From assembly GCA_030147525.1 (NCBI GenBank), contig JASBVF010000018.1, positions 1 to 50,799 on the forward strand: 50,799 nucleotides of DNA, given 5' to 3'. Numbering within the stretch: the stretch's first letter is position 1; every line of letters begins with the position of its first letter. The notes beneath the pieces are model-generated. The model saw only the letters and a program-made list of their open reading frames with translations, made no database searches and was not told the origin of the DNA. This document shows positions 1-8,462 of this stretch, one piece after another. Source of the stretch: Bacteroidota bacterium. GTDB taxonomy: Bacteria > Bacteroidota > Bacteroidia > Chitinophagales > Saprospiraceae. A program made the position numbers and the translations under genes.

Positions 1-127
1 TGTTTATGTGTTCGGGGAAATTCCGCCGGTTTTGTTTGTAAAATTGTATCCCGCTCCGCCGCAACGAACGCAACGCATTGATATGCAAATCGTTGCATGC
101 GTCATGCCTTTGTCGTGACTCAAATTC

Positions 128-213
128 AGACCACCTCTCTCCCCCTCTCACCCTCTCACTCTCTCACTCTCTCACTCTCTCACCCTCTCACCCTCTCACC
201 CTCTCACCCTCTA
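128..213. repeat. CTCTCACC-type simple-sequence tract at the left edge
   Basis: A tract of tandem CTCTCACT and CTCTCACCC units runs up to, and includes the last base pairs of, the stop codon of the minus-strand transporter gene (stop read from 211-213). The short plus-strand frames across this tract are low-complexity Ser/Leu/Pro-rich strings and are not genes. Bases 1-127 show nothing I recognise. Confidence 0.8.
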
Positions 214-2583
214 ATACTTCCTCGCCGCATTCACGAAGAGGATGTTTCCATTCAATTCATAGTTTTCAAAGACAGCTTTGCCACTGTGTTTCACGGCCTC
301 ACTGCGGAAGCCGATGATGCTGAGGTCGGCGTCTTCTGATTTTTCCTTGACGATGGTGCGAAAGTCGATGTCGGTGCGCTGTTTGATGAAGGTGATGTTT
401 TTACCGGCAATCGGCAGGTTTCCTGACTCGGTCATGTCGAGCAGTCTGCGGGTATCGGCCTCCATGTTTTCTTCCGGATAGACGGCGAAGACTCTGATTT
501 CGCCCCGCTTCCAATCCTTGTGACTGGCAATGATGTTGGCCAGCAATACCATGTGGTTGGCATTTTCAAAATCGGCGGCCGTGAGCCAGACGTGTATCTG
601 TTGTTTTAACCCAAAACCCCGCTGGGAACTTGATAAAATAACCACGTCAAAATCCACCGCACGTATAAGGGTGTAATTGTCCACGATGTCGGGGAGGTTG
701 TCGGGTTGTATCTTGGAAAACTCAAACAGCAAAAGATTATTTTCCGTGCCGGCCATGCCGGGCAGTTGTATCACCTGGGCAATACTCGACGTGTAGGAAG
801 GGCTGATGAGCGAGTCCACGTAAATATTACTTCTGCTGGTTTCCGCCATTTTAATCAGCCGGTCCTTGCACTTTTTGGCGTCCTGGCTGCTTTGCCGGGA
901 GAGGTAGCCTTTGGTCAGGTGGATGTATGTGCCAAAGCCGTATTTGTGCGCTATCCACCGCAGCATGTCGAACACCCCGATCCGGGAGAAGGATGCCTCC
1001 GAAATAGCCACGGCTGAAGGCCGCCAGCTGCGGGATTGTTCCTTTTCGGCTTTTTGTAAAAACACCTGGATCTGACGGCTGAGCTGGAAAATGACGCCCT
1101 GGAAGATGAGCGCAATGCTTTTTTTATCCTGGTTGTAGTGACTGATAACAAAGTACAATCCAACCATCATGACGACAGAAACGAAGGCATAGCCGGCATT
1201 CATAAAAAACATCAACCCAAAACAGGACAACGCTCCGAACAATGAAATAAACCACCGTGACCGGAATTTCGGCCGGTACGAAGGGTCGGCGGCAAAGTGG
1301 TTGAGGAAGGAAATCAGGCATAGCGAGCCGTAAGTCACCATGAAAAACATGGATATAATCTGTGCAACAATGTCCAATGCGCCCATGAGGATGAACGCAG
1401 CAGCGATCAGAATAGTAACCACCGAGGCATTGAAAGGCTCATCGGAGCGGCCTTTGCCCAGCGAGAGCCATGCGTTGATGCGGGGCGTCGGGAAAATGCG
1501 GTCCCGGGCGATGGCCTGCAGGGTACGGGGCGCTACCATGATGGAGCCAAGCGCAGAGGAGATGGTTGCGGCAGCAAGCCCGAGCGGAATAAGCCACCAA
1601 CCCTGCCACGCAATGTCCGCCATGACGAGCCTGGAAGTGTCGGCGAGGTCTTGAGGGCTGGCGGAGACTGTGAGTTTGTAAGCAATAAATACATAGACGA
1701 TCATACCCGTCAGCGTGCCGGCCATGGTGCCGAGTGGGAGGGATTTGCCGGGATCACGCAGGTCGCCGGAGAGCCCCACACCGGCGGTCATGCCCGTGAA
1801 AGCCGGGAAGATGATGGCGAAAACCGTGAAAAACCCAATTGGTATCATTGGGTTTACCGGGCTGGTGTCTGTGTTTTTGGGTTCGAGTATTGTTTCGTTC
1901 GGTCTGCCGGCGGTAGTATCCGAAGCATTGGATGGGGGCGTGGTTTCAATAAAAACAGAGTCATCGCCGGTATTGGCATCGTACACGGTGGCAATGGGGT
2001 CGAAGTCGTGTGTTGCGTCGTAATTTGTTTCACCTAAAAAAAAAGCCAGCAGGGAAATGGCCAATGTAGCCACGACCACATACAGCGCCTTGACGCCAAG
2101 ATCGGCACCCTTGGTGAGCATGATGTAGGTAAGTACGAGCAAGGCCGGAATGCCGACGGTTTGTTTTTGATCCAACACCCAAATGAGCCAGCCGGGCAGG
2201 TCGAAGTTTGTTTTAAAAAAACTAAAAAGGGGTGTGAAGGCCTCCGCAAATGCCATGATATAAAACGCCACGCTGATGCCCTGCGAAAGATATAGCGCAA
2301 TGCCAATGGTGGAGCCGATGACCAACCCAAAGGATCGGGATATGATGAAATATTCGCCGCCGCCTTCTACTTTCTGGTTGGTCGCTATTTCGGCGATGGC
2401 CATGGCGGTGGGGATGGTGACGGCATGGCCGATGAGGATGATGGCGATGGTGCCAAGGAATCCGACCGTTCCGACTGCAAATCCGAATCGGAGGAACATG
2501 ATCGCTCCAAGGATGGTAGAGATCGCCGTGAAAAACACGGGGGCGGTGCCGAATTTGCGTATTTCCTGCTTCAGATTTGCCAT
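211..2583 (-). CDS. SLC12-like (cation-chloride cotransporter family) APC permease
   Basis: A 790-residue membrane transporter of the amino acid-polyamine-organocation superfamily. The N-terminal half has about 12 hydrophobic segments, beginning with a broken-helix type TM1 (STILGAIMFLRFGFAVG, about residues 22-38) that resembles the first helix of eukaryotic Na-K-Cl cotransporters. The C-terminal 300 residues are soluble and resemble the cytosolic SLC12 C-domain (motifs IHVWLTAADFENANHMVLLA and KRGEIRVFAVYPEE). A polar extramembrane loop of about 60 residues lies near residues 190-250. Bacterial members of this group are poorly characterised, so the substrate (ions, possibly amino acids) is not known. 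The ATG at 2583 begins MANLKQEIRKFG and is preceded by a TCAAACCCC-type tract. The gene stands alone. Confidence 0.85.
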   Translation of the reverse strand: MANLKQEIRKFGTAPVFFTAISTILGAIMFLRFGFAVGTVGFLGTIAIILIGHAVTIPTAMAIAEIATNQKVEGGGEYFIISRSFGLVIGSTIGIALYLSQGISVAFYIMAFAEAFTPLFSFFKTNFDLPGWLIWVLDQKQTVGIPALLVLTYIMLTKGADLGVKALYVVVATLAISLLAFFLGETNYDATHDFDPIATVYDANTGDDSVFIETTPPSNASDTTAGRPNETILEPKNTDTSPVNPMIPIGFFTVFAIIFPAFTGMTAGVGLSGDLRDPGKSLPLGTMAGTLTGMIVYVFIAYKLTVSASPQDLADTSRLVMADIAWQGWWLIPLGLAAATISSALGSIMVAPRTLQAIARDRIFPTPRINAWLSLGKGRSDEPFNASVVTILIAAAFILMGALDIVAQIISMFFMVTYGSLCLISFLNHFAADPSYRPKFRSRWFISLFGALSCFGLMFFMNAGYAFVSVVMMVGLYFVISHYNQDKKSIALIFQGVIFQLSRQIQVFLQKAEKEQSRSWRPSAVAISEASFSRIGVFDMLRWIAHKYGFGTYIHLTKGYLSRQSSQDAKKCKDRLIKMAETSRSNIYVDSLISPSYTSSIAQVIQLPGMAGTENNLLLFEFSKIQPDNLPDIVDNYTLIRAVDFDVVILSSSQRGFGLKQQIHVWLTAADFENANHMVLLANIIASHKDWKRGEIRVFAVYPEENMEADTRRLLDMTESGNLPIAGKNITFIKQRTDIDFRTIVKEKSEDADLSIIGFRSEAVKHSGKAVFENYELNGNILFVNAARKY

Positions 2584-2586
2584 GGC

Positions 2587-2650
2587 TTGGGTTTGAGTTG
2601 TTTGATTTGTTTGAGGGGTTTGATTTGTTTGAGGGGTTTGAGGGGAGGGG
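2587..2650. repeat. TTTGAGGGG/TTTGATTTG simple-sequence tract
   Basis: Tandem TTTGATTTG and TTTGAGGGG nonamers lie directly upstream of the transporter start codon. The tract is the reverse complement of the longer TCAAACCCC tract at 27547-27663, so the same simple-sequence family occurs twice in the window in opposite orientations. Confidence 0.8.
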
Positions 2651-2754
2651 TGAAATAAATATCATTTGACGCCAATGTAGGGATTGTCCGGGAATTTTAA
2701 AATAAGATTTATCAAAGGCTGAGTTGCGTTTTTTGGATTAAAAAAAAACGGCCG

Positions 2755-2788
2755 TTGACGGTCCGCCCATTGACTCTTTTTACATTAG
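2755..2788 (+). promoter_or_regulatory. possible Bacteroidota promoter of the HEAT-like gene
   Basis: TTGAC at 2755 and TACATTAG at 2781-2788 (one mismatch to TAnnTTTG) are 23 bp apart and end 25 bp before the ATG at 2814. The position is plausible but the match is imperfect. Confidence 0.35.
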
Positions 2789-2813
2789 CGAAATAAAAAC
2801 GCATGGATTAACT

Positions 2814-3338
2814 ATGGATTTGCGAAGCGAAATCTCCCAACGTTTTGGCCGGACTAAGGCGCAGTGGCTGGCTCATTACATCGTGCAGGATGAAGCCCGT
2901 TTTGCTGAATTGATCGGCTACGTGCTGGGCGGGGAGGAGGAGTTGAAATACGCCGGCTGGCTGATCAGCCACTGCATGCACATCGACCCCGGCATCATCC
3001 GGCCGCATCTGGGGCCGCTGATCCATCATCTTGCAGAACCCGGCGTGTCTGACAGTACGGTGAGGAGCATCGTGAAAGCGCTTGCGGAATCGGATATTCC
3101 CCCGGAGCTGCAAGGCTATGCGCTGCAACACTGTTTCGATTTGTTAATCGACCCGAAGCAGACGGTGGCCATTCAGGTGCATGCGATGCAGACGGTGTTT
3201 AACCTTTCTCAAAATGAACCGGACCTCTTGCGTGAGCTTCAGCTGGTCATCGAAGCGGGCATGGAAAACGGGACGGCAGCTTACCGGTCACGAGGGAGGA
3301 AGTTGTTGAAAGGGATCGGGAAAATACTGGGCGCTTAG
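2814..3338 (+). CDS. small HEAT/ARM-repeat-like protein of unknown function
   Basis: A 174-residue, probably all-helical cytosolic protein. I see repeated amphipathic helix pairs: IIRPHLGPLIHHL, VRSIVKALAES, LQGYALQHCFDLLI and IQVHAMQTVFNLSQNEPDLL. This pattern is typical of HEAT-like scaffolds. No catalytic motif or signal peptide is visible. An ATG at 2803 is followed by a stop two codons later, so the start is the ATG at 2814. The gene is divergent from the transporter and lies just before array A. HEAT-like proteins of this size are common in Bacteroidota; the role is not known. Confidence 0.7.
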   Translation: MDLRSEISQRFGRTKAQWLAHYIVQDEARFAELIGYVLGGEEELKYAGWLISHCMHIDPGIIRPHLGPLIHHLAEPGVSDSTVRSIVKALAESDIPPELQGYALQHCFDLLIDPKQTVAIQVHAMQTVFNLSQNEPDLLRELQLVIEAGMENGTAAYRSRGRKLLKGIGKILGA

Positions 3339-3478
3339 CGACAGGGGAATGCCCTCATGACGTTTTGGTTTGAATGGATCAATGACAAGTATTGCCGGTA
3401 AACACAAGAATAAGGGCCAGGTATGACTAATTCAATCAGGAATAAAGATGAACCTGTTTAGTAATTTCAGGAATAAAT

Positions 3479-3574
3479 TGAACCGTTGTTATCTTCGTCC
3501 AGGAAGAAGGATAATTCTTGTAATTCTCAACTCTTAATTACTGCAAAATCTGTAAGGTTTTTTTAGGAAAGTAC
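3479..3574 (+). other. conserved 96-bp leader of 21-bp array A
   Basis: This 96-bp segment aligns without gaps to 22880-22975 (about 84 of 96 identical by hand count). Best conserved are the left end (TGAACCG, then ATCTTCGT, then CAGGAAGAAGGA) and the right end (CTCTTAATTAC, GCAAAATCTGTAAGG, a run of seven T, AGGAA, GTAC). It has no start codon in frame with the array. In both copies the tandem array starts within one base of the terminal GTAC. Confidence 0.85.
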
Positions 3575-3575
3575 G

Positions 3576-3876
3576 GATAATGTCAGTCAGGCTGATGATA
3601 ATGTCAGTCAGGCTGATGATAATGTTTATCAGGCTGATGATAATGTTTATCAGGCTGATGATAATGTTTGTCAGGCTGATGATAATGTTTGTCAGATCGA
3701 TGATAATGTTTGTCAGGCTGATGATAATGTTTATCAGGCTGATGATAATATTTGTCAGGCTGATGATAATGTTTGTCAGGCCGATGATAATGTTTGTCAG
3801 GCTGATGATAATGTTTGTCAGATCGATGATAATGTTTGTCAGGCCGATGATAATGTTTGTCAGGCCGATGATAATG
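3576..3876 (+). repeat. 21-bp tandem array A (14 full units plus 7 bp)
   Basis: Fourteen uninterrupted 21-bp units start at 3576, 3597, 3618 and so on to 3849, with a 7-bp remnant GATAATG at 3870. The unit begins GATAATGTTTGT and ends CAGGCTGAT. Variation is confined to a few columns: GTCAGT, GTTTAT, GTTTGT or ATTTGT in the middle, and GGCTGAT, GGCCGAT or GATCGAT at the end. The period is a multiple of three and stop-free, so a 115-codon repeat frame (heptapeptide M-F-V-R-L-M-I) spans it. I do not read this as a protein, because the matched array B is open on the other strand relative to its leader. Confidence 0.95.
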
Positions 3877-3962
3877 GGAACCGGCCCGGTAGATTACGGG
3901 TCAATTTTCAGGGAACGACTGCTGTAAAAACCTTGTAAATAATCTTTTAAAACAAAATCAAT

Positions 3963-4439
3963 ATGTCAAGAACAGAATTTGCCGCCAATCGGGTACGGGA
4001 AGTGCTGCTGAATGGCCGTTGGATCGCCAACACTAATTTTAAAGACCAGATCGAGGATCTGACCCTGGATCAGGCTGTTCAAAAAGTCGGAAACCTGAAC
4101 ACTATCGCCCTGCTCGTTTTTCACATCAATTATTACGTCGGGGGAGTTCTCAACGTCTTCAAAGGCGGAGACCTGGAAATCCGGGACAAGTACAGCTTCG
4201 ACATGCCGCCTGTGCAGTCGGAGGATGATTGGAACAAATTGAAGAATGAATTTTTCTCAAATGCCGAGGAATTCGCCCGCCACGTGGAAATGATGTCTGA
4301 TGAAAAACTGGACGAGCCTTTTGTCGATGAAAAATACGGGACTTACCTGCGCAACATCGAAGGCATCATCGAGCATAGCTACTACCACCTCGGGCAGGTT
4401 TCTTTGCTGAAAAAGATGATACTGGAAAAAAGGGCTTGA
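3963..4439 (+). CDS. DinB-like four-helix-bundle protein (DUF1572-type)
   Basis: A 158-residue protein with the DinB-superfamily layout of a four-helix bundle with widely spaced histidines: H in LLVFHINYYVGG (about residue 55), then H in GIIEHSYYHLGQ and the following H near the C-terminus. These would form the metal-binding triad usual in the family. Members include putative metal-dependent hydrolases and thiol-S-transferases, but most are uncharacterised. The ATG at 3963 lies 87 bp after array A, so the array occupies the 5' region of this gene and could affect its expression. The gene is convergent with the M14 peptidase. Confidence 0.8.
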   Translation: MSRTEFAANRVREVLLNGRWIANTNFKDQIEDLTLDQAVQKVGNLNTIALLVFHINYYVGGVLNVFKGGDLEIRDKYSFDMPPVQSEDDWNKLKNEFFSNAEEFARHVEMMSDEKLDEPFVDEKYGTYLRNIEGIIEHSYYHLGQVSLLKKMILEKRA

Positions 4440-4492
4440 GATGGATGCGTCTTTCGGCCGCCGGTTGTGCCTTAGCGGCGTCGATCGAACCG

Positions 4493-6163
4493 TCAGGGAA
4501 AATGAAGCAACCAACCGGTCGTTTCAATACCGTTTTTACGCAACCTGACGAGATAAATGCCCGCCGGTTGTCCCGAAAGATCCAGTTCGGCACGCCGTCC
4601 GCCCGTTATTGTTTTCGTTAAAACAATCCTGCCGTAGCGGTCAAAGGCTTCGACGACGGCCGGAGGCGGCGCCTGTTCCCATTCCACCGTAAAAAAACGG
4701 CGGCCGGGATTGGGGTAAATCTTCAGGTCTGCCTTGCTGTCTGCTTTGTCATTTACAGTGGTCGGCGGGGTGAAATCCACGCCCTGGCTCCATTCGCAAC
4801 CGTTGGCGTCGCTGATGAGCAGCGAGTAAAAACCCGGCGCCGGATGCAGCAAAAGCGCCGAAGAATCAACCCCCGAAGGTCCTTCCCACATGAAAGTGTA
4901 CGGCGGCAGACCGCCCGTGGGCCAAGCGGCGAGGCTGGTGTCCGTTTGAAGTATTTCACCGGAAAGCAAAGAGGTCGTATCGGCCACGGCAGCAAAACCT
5001 TTTGCCAGGGAAGCACCGGCGCTTCGCATGTTGGCGATGGTGATGCGGTTGTCGCCCGAGAAGCCCATGGGTTCGGTGGTGGGCTCGAAGGTAAAAGCGA
5101 TGGCGCCGAAGGTTTTCCTGAACCAGTTAGCGGCGGTTTTTCCGGTGGTGACGCCGTTGCCCTGGATGAAATTTTGAAAAAGGGTTTGTCCGTTTGGGGC
5201 GCTGTTATCCGACTGGCTGACGGATTGCACGTAGGCAGCCGCCTGTTGAATCTGCCAGGCAGGCACCGGCGAGGCATCGGTGTAGCCCCACCAGTAATAT
5301 TTCAGGTTGTTGCCGGGGTTGGCGTGTATATCGACCGACCAGTCCACTTTCCCGCCGGTTTCTTCCATGATCACGGGGCGGATGCTGTCGCTCTCCGGCG
5401 TATGGCTCACCACCAGCGAATCTTCCCAACTCCGGTTGATATCCTGCCCGAAGATATTCTGCCCGCTGCCGTTGAACACCCCGTCGGGGTTGAGCATCGG
5501 ATAGATAAAAAACCGGAATCTGCTCCGCAAAACCTCCGCCAGGCTGTCCGTGGCCGTCAGCAGGTAATTGGTCAGACCTTCGATGAAATAACCGTTGATG
5601 TGTTCGATCGGATGCTGCCGGGCGGTGATGACGACGTGCTGTTTGTAGCAATCGGCTACCGTGGTATCGGTGATCTCGTATCCATAAATATTGCGGCCCT
5701 GCGGCGAAGTGGTTTTTACGTTCAAATTCACCAGGTGAGGGCTGCCGTCAATCGTATCGAGGTACGCCTGAAGGTCGCTGTAGGTGTACGGGAACCAGTA
5801 GGCCAGGTAAACCGTGTCCCCGCTGAACGGCTGCTCATTGGTGAAATGATAGTAACTGAAGGGGCTGGCCTTGTAAGCCGTATCGAAAAAATGCCACGCC
5901 GTATCCCCTTCATACCGGTACACCATGTGATGGTAAGGCCGGAGCTGGTAACCCAGCGAATCGTAGATCTTGAAAAGTGGCTGCTCGCCTTCGGCGCCGG
6001 TCAGCCGGGCGTGAAGGTTGATGGCGGGCCAGAGTACATAGGCTCCGCTGTCGGCATAAACAGTGTCCAGCCTTCCGTTTTCAAAAGAAGCATCGAACAC
6101 GGGCTGGGCAACAGTTGTCCAGCCCGTGACCGAGAGAAGCAGTAGCATCAGGAGTCTTGTCAT
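4493..6163 (-). CDS. secreted M14-family zinc carboxypeptidase with T9SS sorting domain
   Basis: A 556-residue exported metallopeptidase. Residues 1-20 form a signal peptide ending VAQ. A beta-rich N-domain precedes the M14 catalytic domain. Zinc ligands are H184 and E187 in ARQHPIE and H280 in VDIHAN. N243-R244 in DINRSW bind the substrate carboxylate, and E360 in AFTFE is the probable catalytic base. The HPxE form and the N-domain resemble the cytosolic-carboxypeptidase-like M14 branch. After about residue 400 comes a short Ig/SprB-like segment (DTSLAAWPTGGLPPYTFMWE), then a T9SS type A sorting domain from about 478 (LKIYPNPGRRFFTVEWE to the end). Known biology of such domains suggests export by the type IX system and surface anchoring or release. 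Protein or peptide degradation is the likely role. Confidence 0.88.
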   Translation of the reverse strand: MTRLLMLLLLSVTGWTTVAQPVFDASFENGRLDTVYADSGAYVLWPAINLHARLTGAEGEQPLFKIYDSLGYQLRPYHHMVYRYEGDTAWHFFDTAYKASPFSYYHFTNEQPFSGDTVYLAYWFPYTYSDLQAYLDTIDGSPHLVNLNVKTTSPQGRNIYGYEITDTTVADCYKQHVVITARQHPIEHINGYFIEGLTNYLLTATDSLAEVLRSRFRFFIYPMLNPDGVFNGSGQNIFGQDINRSWEDSLVVSHTPESDSIRPVIMEETGGKVDWSVDIHANPGNNLKYYWWGYTDASPVPAWQIQQAAAYVQSVSQSDNSAPNGQTLFQNFIQGNGVTTGKTAANWFRKTFGAIAFTFEPTTEPMGFSGDNRITIANMRSAGASLAKGFAAVADTTSLLSGEILQTDTSLAAWPTGGLPPYTFMWEGPSGVDSSALLLHPAPGFYSLLISDANGCEWSQGVDFTPPTTVNDKADSKADLKIYPNPGRRFFTVEWEQAPPPAVVEAFDRYGRIVLTKTITGGRRAELDLSGQPAGIYLVRLRKNGIETTGWLLHFP

Positions 6164-6252
6164 GCGTCGGTTTTTTCAATGTTTTACCGGCAAGGCGGGG
6201 ATTTTGTTTCGGTAAAAATAGCGGGCACATCCTGTGCAAAGGAACTTTGAGC

Positions 6253-6687
6253 TTAAGCAGCTTCTGCCAGCGACTTGACGGCCTGGTTCATCCGGATGAA
6301 ATTCTGGCGGGTTTCTTCCCCGATCTTTTTCAGGATCATGCCACTGAGGATGCCGGAGAAGTTCTCCCCGTGGATCAGGTTTACCTGTCCGGGGGCGGTT
6401 TCTTCTATTTTGAAATAATGATGCCCGTCGAACAAGCCCCGGAACCACAGCGAGCCCAGCCAATCGAAGTACTCATTGGGTTTTACGGTGAGTATTTTTG
6501 GGCGGAAGGTCATGGTGGAGTCTCCGTTTTTCATGGTGTTCTCCAGGCGGGCGCCGGGTGCGACGGCGCCTTTGCTTTTCACGAGGAAAGGATTCCATGT
6601 TTCAAAAGCTTCCAGGTTGGTCAGAATGCTCCAGACTTTCTCTTTCGGAGCGTTGATGATGATTTCGGTTCTGATGTTTGATTGCAT
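6253..6687 (-). CDS. SRPBCC-family (polyketide cyclase/START-like) protein
   Basis: A 144-residue SRPBCC-fold protein. It begins with IRTEIIINAPKEKVWSIL, the classic first strand and helix of this family, followed by FETWNPF, and ends with a long C-terminal helix (EETRQNFIRMNQAVKSLAEA). The fold encloses a hydrophobic ligand pocket; Bacteroidota members are mostly annotated only as SRPBCC domain-containing. An in-frame ATG nine codons further upstream (6714) is possible. I prefer 6687 because conserved sequence starts there and a CATCTTTG box (one mismatch to TAnnTTTG) at 6713-6720 would otherwise overlap the gene. Confidence 0.8.
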   Translation of the reverse strand: MQSNIRTEIIINAPKEKVWSILTNLEAFETWNPFLVKSKGAVAPGARLENTMKNGDSTMTFRPKILTVKPNEYFDWLGSLWFRGLFDGHHYFKIEETAPGQVNLIHGENFSGILSGMILKKIGEETRQNFIRMNQAVKSLAEAA

Positions 6688-6802
6688 CTTTTTTTGATTT
6701 TGTTGATGATGCAAAGATGCGGGCGGCAGGAGGGCGTTTCCATTAACAATTGTAAAGAAATGGCGGGAGTGGATATTTTAAAACCACATTTTTTAAAACA
6801 CT

Positions 6803-6981
6803 AACATGAGTCATCCCGAATTTTGATAACATTTTAGCCCCAGCGGGGCGGCAATCGATTGATGACCGCCCCGCTGGGGCTCCATTTTTTATTATCTGGT
6901 CATTTTACTACAAACATAGCCGCCCCTCCGGGGCTCTTTTGACCCTAATACACAACTAAAAAATTCGGGATGACTCATGTT
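6803..6981. mobile_element. MITE-like palindromic element 1 (22-bp terminal inverted repeats)
   Basis: A 179-bp non-coding element between the SRPBCC and S41 genes. Its ends are perfect inverted repeats: AACATGAGTCATCCCGAATT at the left and its complement ending GATGACTCATGTT at 6960-6981. Inside are AGCCCCAGCGGGGCGG and its complement CCGCCCCGCTGGGGCT, which form a strong hairpin at 6835-6882, and a segment CTACAAACATAGCCGCCC. The same internal modules occur in element 2 at 16912-17136 within different outer ends. No transposase is encoded. Confidence 0.75.
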
Positions 6982-6993
6982 TGTTGTTGCCTG

Positions 6994-7024
6994 CGTTTAC
7001 TAAACTTTTAAAGTTTAGTAAACG
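6994..7024. repeat. perfect 15-bp-arm palindrome
   Basis: CGTTTACTAAACTTT, one T, then its exact complement AAAGTTTAGTAAACG. It lies 24 bp beyond the stop codon of the S41 peptidase. There is no T-tract after it on either strand, so it is not a standard terminator; it could be a 3'-end hairpin or a protein-binding site. Confidence 0.7.
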
Positions 7025-7047
7025 TAAACCTTACAGCCGCCCTGCCA

Positions 7048-8403
7048 TTATCTTTCCTTTTTCAAATGCTTCATCGCCGCTTCGAGCGCTTCATCCCGGC
7101 CTTGCCGAAGGCCTTCGATGGTATCTTTTACCGTAAAATCCGGCGGGATGCCGACGCCCATGAACTCCCGGCCATCAGGGAAAACGTCCCGTTTGGAACA
7201 AACGAAAGCGCCGCCGCCGCCGGGCAGTGAAAAGAAGACAGGCTGTCCGGTGCTGCCGCCGGTCGTTTCACCGAAAACAGGTCCCCGCCCGATGTGGGTG
7301 AAAGCGACGGTGAAATCTTCCGCAGCCGAGTAAGTTTTCGGACCGATCAGCAGGGCGACCGGCTTGGTGTAGGGGTTGGGTTTGAAAGGTTTCCAGTCGT
7401 ACAGGTTGGAGGAAAGGCTCTCCGGTTCTCCCCAGGCCCTGCCGGTGGGGAAGTAGTGGCGGAGGTAGCTTTTCGACTGCATGAACGGCTCGGTGACCAG
7501 GCGTCCCAGTATCTGGTAACCATTATCGCTGTTGCCGCCGCCGTTCAGCCGCACGTCGATGATGAGGGCGTCGGTGGCGGATATTTCAGCAAAAAGACTG
7601 TCGAACTGCTCCACGATGCGGGGATCGTTGAAAGATTTGAGCTGGAGATACCCGATGTTGCCGGGCAGCACCTCAAATTCCAGCAACCCGAACCGGGGCT
7701 CGAATATCTTGCTGGCTGTCTGACGGGGCAGCGTGTGGGTGGATTTTTGACCCTTTGCATCCCGCACGGTGATGGTGACGGACTGATCAGCCTTGCCGGC
7801 AAACAGGTTGAACGAATACAACCTTGCAAGGCTGTCCTGCGGCGTATGGTAAAAAACGTAAGGGCTGACATTCTTGCGGATGTAGTCTTGTATCGGCATG
7901 CCGTTCACGCTTTCAACGATGGCCCCGACGGGCACGGCCGCCCAGGGCTGTTCTTTAGTGAAAACCTTCCAGACGACCGGCTGGCCTTCCACCCATTTCA
8001 GCATGACCGGAACGTTGGCGAAAACGCTGTCGAACATTTCACGGGGAGCCATGACCTGGCTGTGACCGTCCTTCAGTTCACGGATGAAAGTGCCCAGCGT
8101 GCGATAATATTCGAGGATGCTGTTGGTGTTTTTGACTTTGGGAATGTAAGCGAGGTAGAGGCTGTCCCAATCGAGGGAAGGGATTTGATCGAAATTGGCG
8201 AAGTTGTATTTGGCTTCCGCCCAGCAGATGCTGAGGCCCTGAAGTTTTTCGGCTTCGGTCAGGTCTGTTTTGAAAGGAAAAGTCTTGTTCCAGCGCTCGG
8301 AGTAGTGTTTTACGTAGTTGGTAGAATCGAAGTAAACAGGCTGGCCAAACGTCAGAACATGGCCGGCAAACATGAAGGTCAAAATGAAGAGCAGATTTTT
8401 CAT
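7048..8403 (-). CDS. exported S41-family (tail-specific/tricorn-like) peptidase
   Basis: A 451-residue serine peptidase with a signal peptide (residues 1-20, ending TFG before QPVYF). An N-terminal helical region is followed by a degenerate PDZ-like segment (VPVGAIVESVNGMPIQDYI, about 157-175) and the S41 catalytic core. The motifs are DGHS at 112-115 (H114), GYLQLKSF at 251-258, IIDVRLNGGGN at 281-291, the nucleophile S359 in TYSAAEDF, and E380 in FGETTGGS. A Ser-His-Glu arrangement is therefore likely. S41 enzymes of this group cleave peptides in the periplasm or at the surface. The gene is monocistronic and its promoter-like site is at 8463-8492. Confidence 0.85.
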   Translation of the reverse strand: MKNLLFILTFMFAGHVLTFGQPVYFDSTNYVKHYSERWNKTFPFKTDLTEAEKLQGLSICWAEAKYNFANFDQIPSLDWDSLYLAYIPKVKNTNSILEYYRTLGTFIRELKDGHSQVMAPREMFDSVFANVPVMLKWVEGQPVVWKVFTKEQPWAAVPVGAIVESVNGMPIQDYIRKNVSPYVFYHTPQDSLARLYSFNLFAGKADQSVTITVRDAKGQKSTHTLPRQTASKIFEPRFGLLEFEVLPGNIGYLQLKSFNDPRIVEQFDSLFAEISATDALIIDVRLNGGGNSDNGYQILGRLVTEPFMQSKSYLRHYFPTGRAWGEPESLSSNLYDWKPFKPNPYTKPVALLIGPKTYSAAEDFTVAFTHIGRGPVFGETTGGSTGQPVFFSLPGGGGAFVCSKRDVFPDGREFMGVGIPPDFTVKDTIEGLRQGRDEALEAAMKHLKKER

Positions 8404-8462
8404 GTGTAAAATTGTTTTTGTGAAATTGCTCGGACGAGCGGCCCCGCCTTCCCGGTTACAAC

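Noticed and set aside
3580-3927. 115-codon ORF of M-F-V-R-L-M-I heptapeptide repeats across array A
   Set aside because: It results from a stop-free 21-bp period. The matched array B has no equivalent frame in the same direction from its leader, and other frames of the array are equally open.
4844-6145. 433-codon plus-strand ORF opposite the M14 peptidase
   Set aside because: Antisense shadow of a gene with clear zinc-ligand motifs and a sorting domain; the predicted product has no recognisable domain.
6994-7024. rho-independent terminator for the S41 gene
   Set aside because: The palindrome is perfect but no T-tract follows on the minus strand, so I list it only as a palindrome.
7294-8409. 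371-codon plus-strand ORF opposite the S41 peptidase
   Set aside because: Antisense shadow caused by codon bias; the minus strand carries the catalytic motifs.
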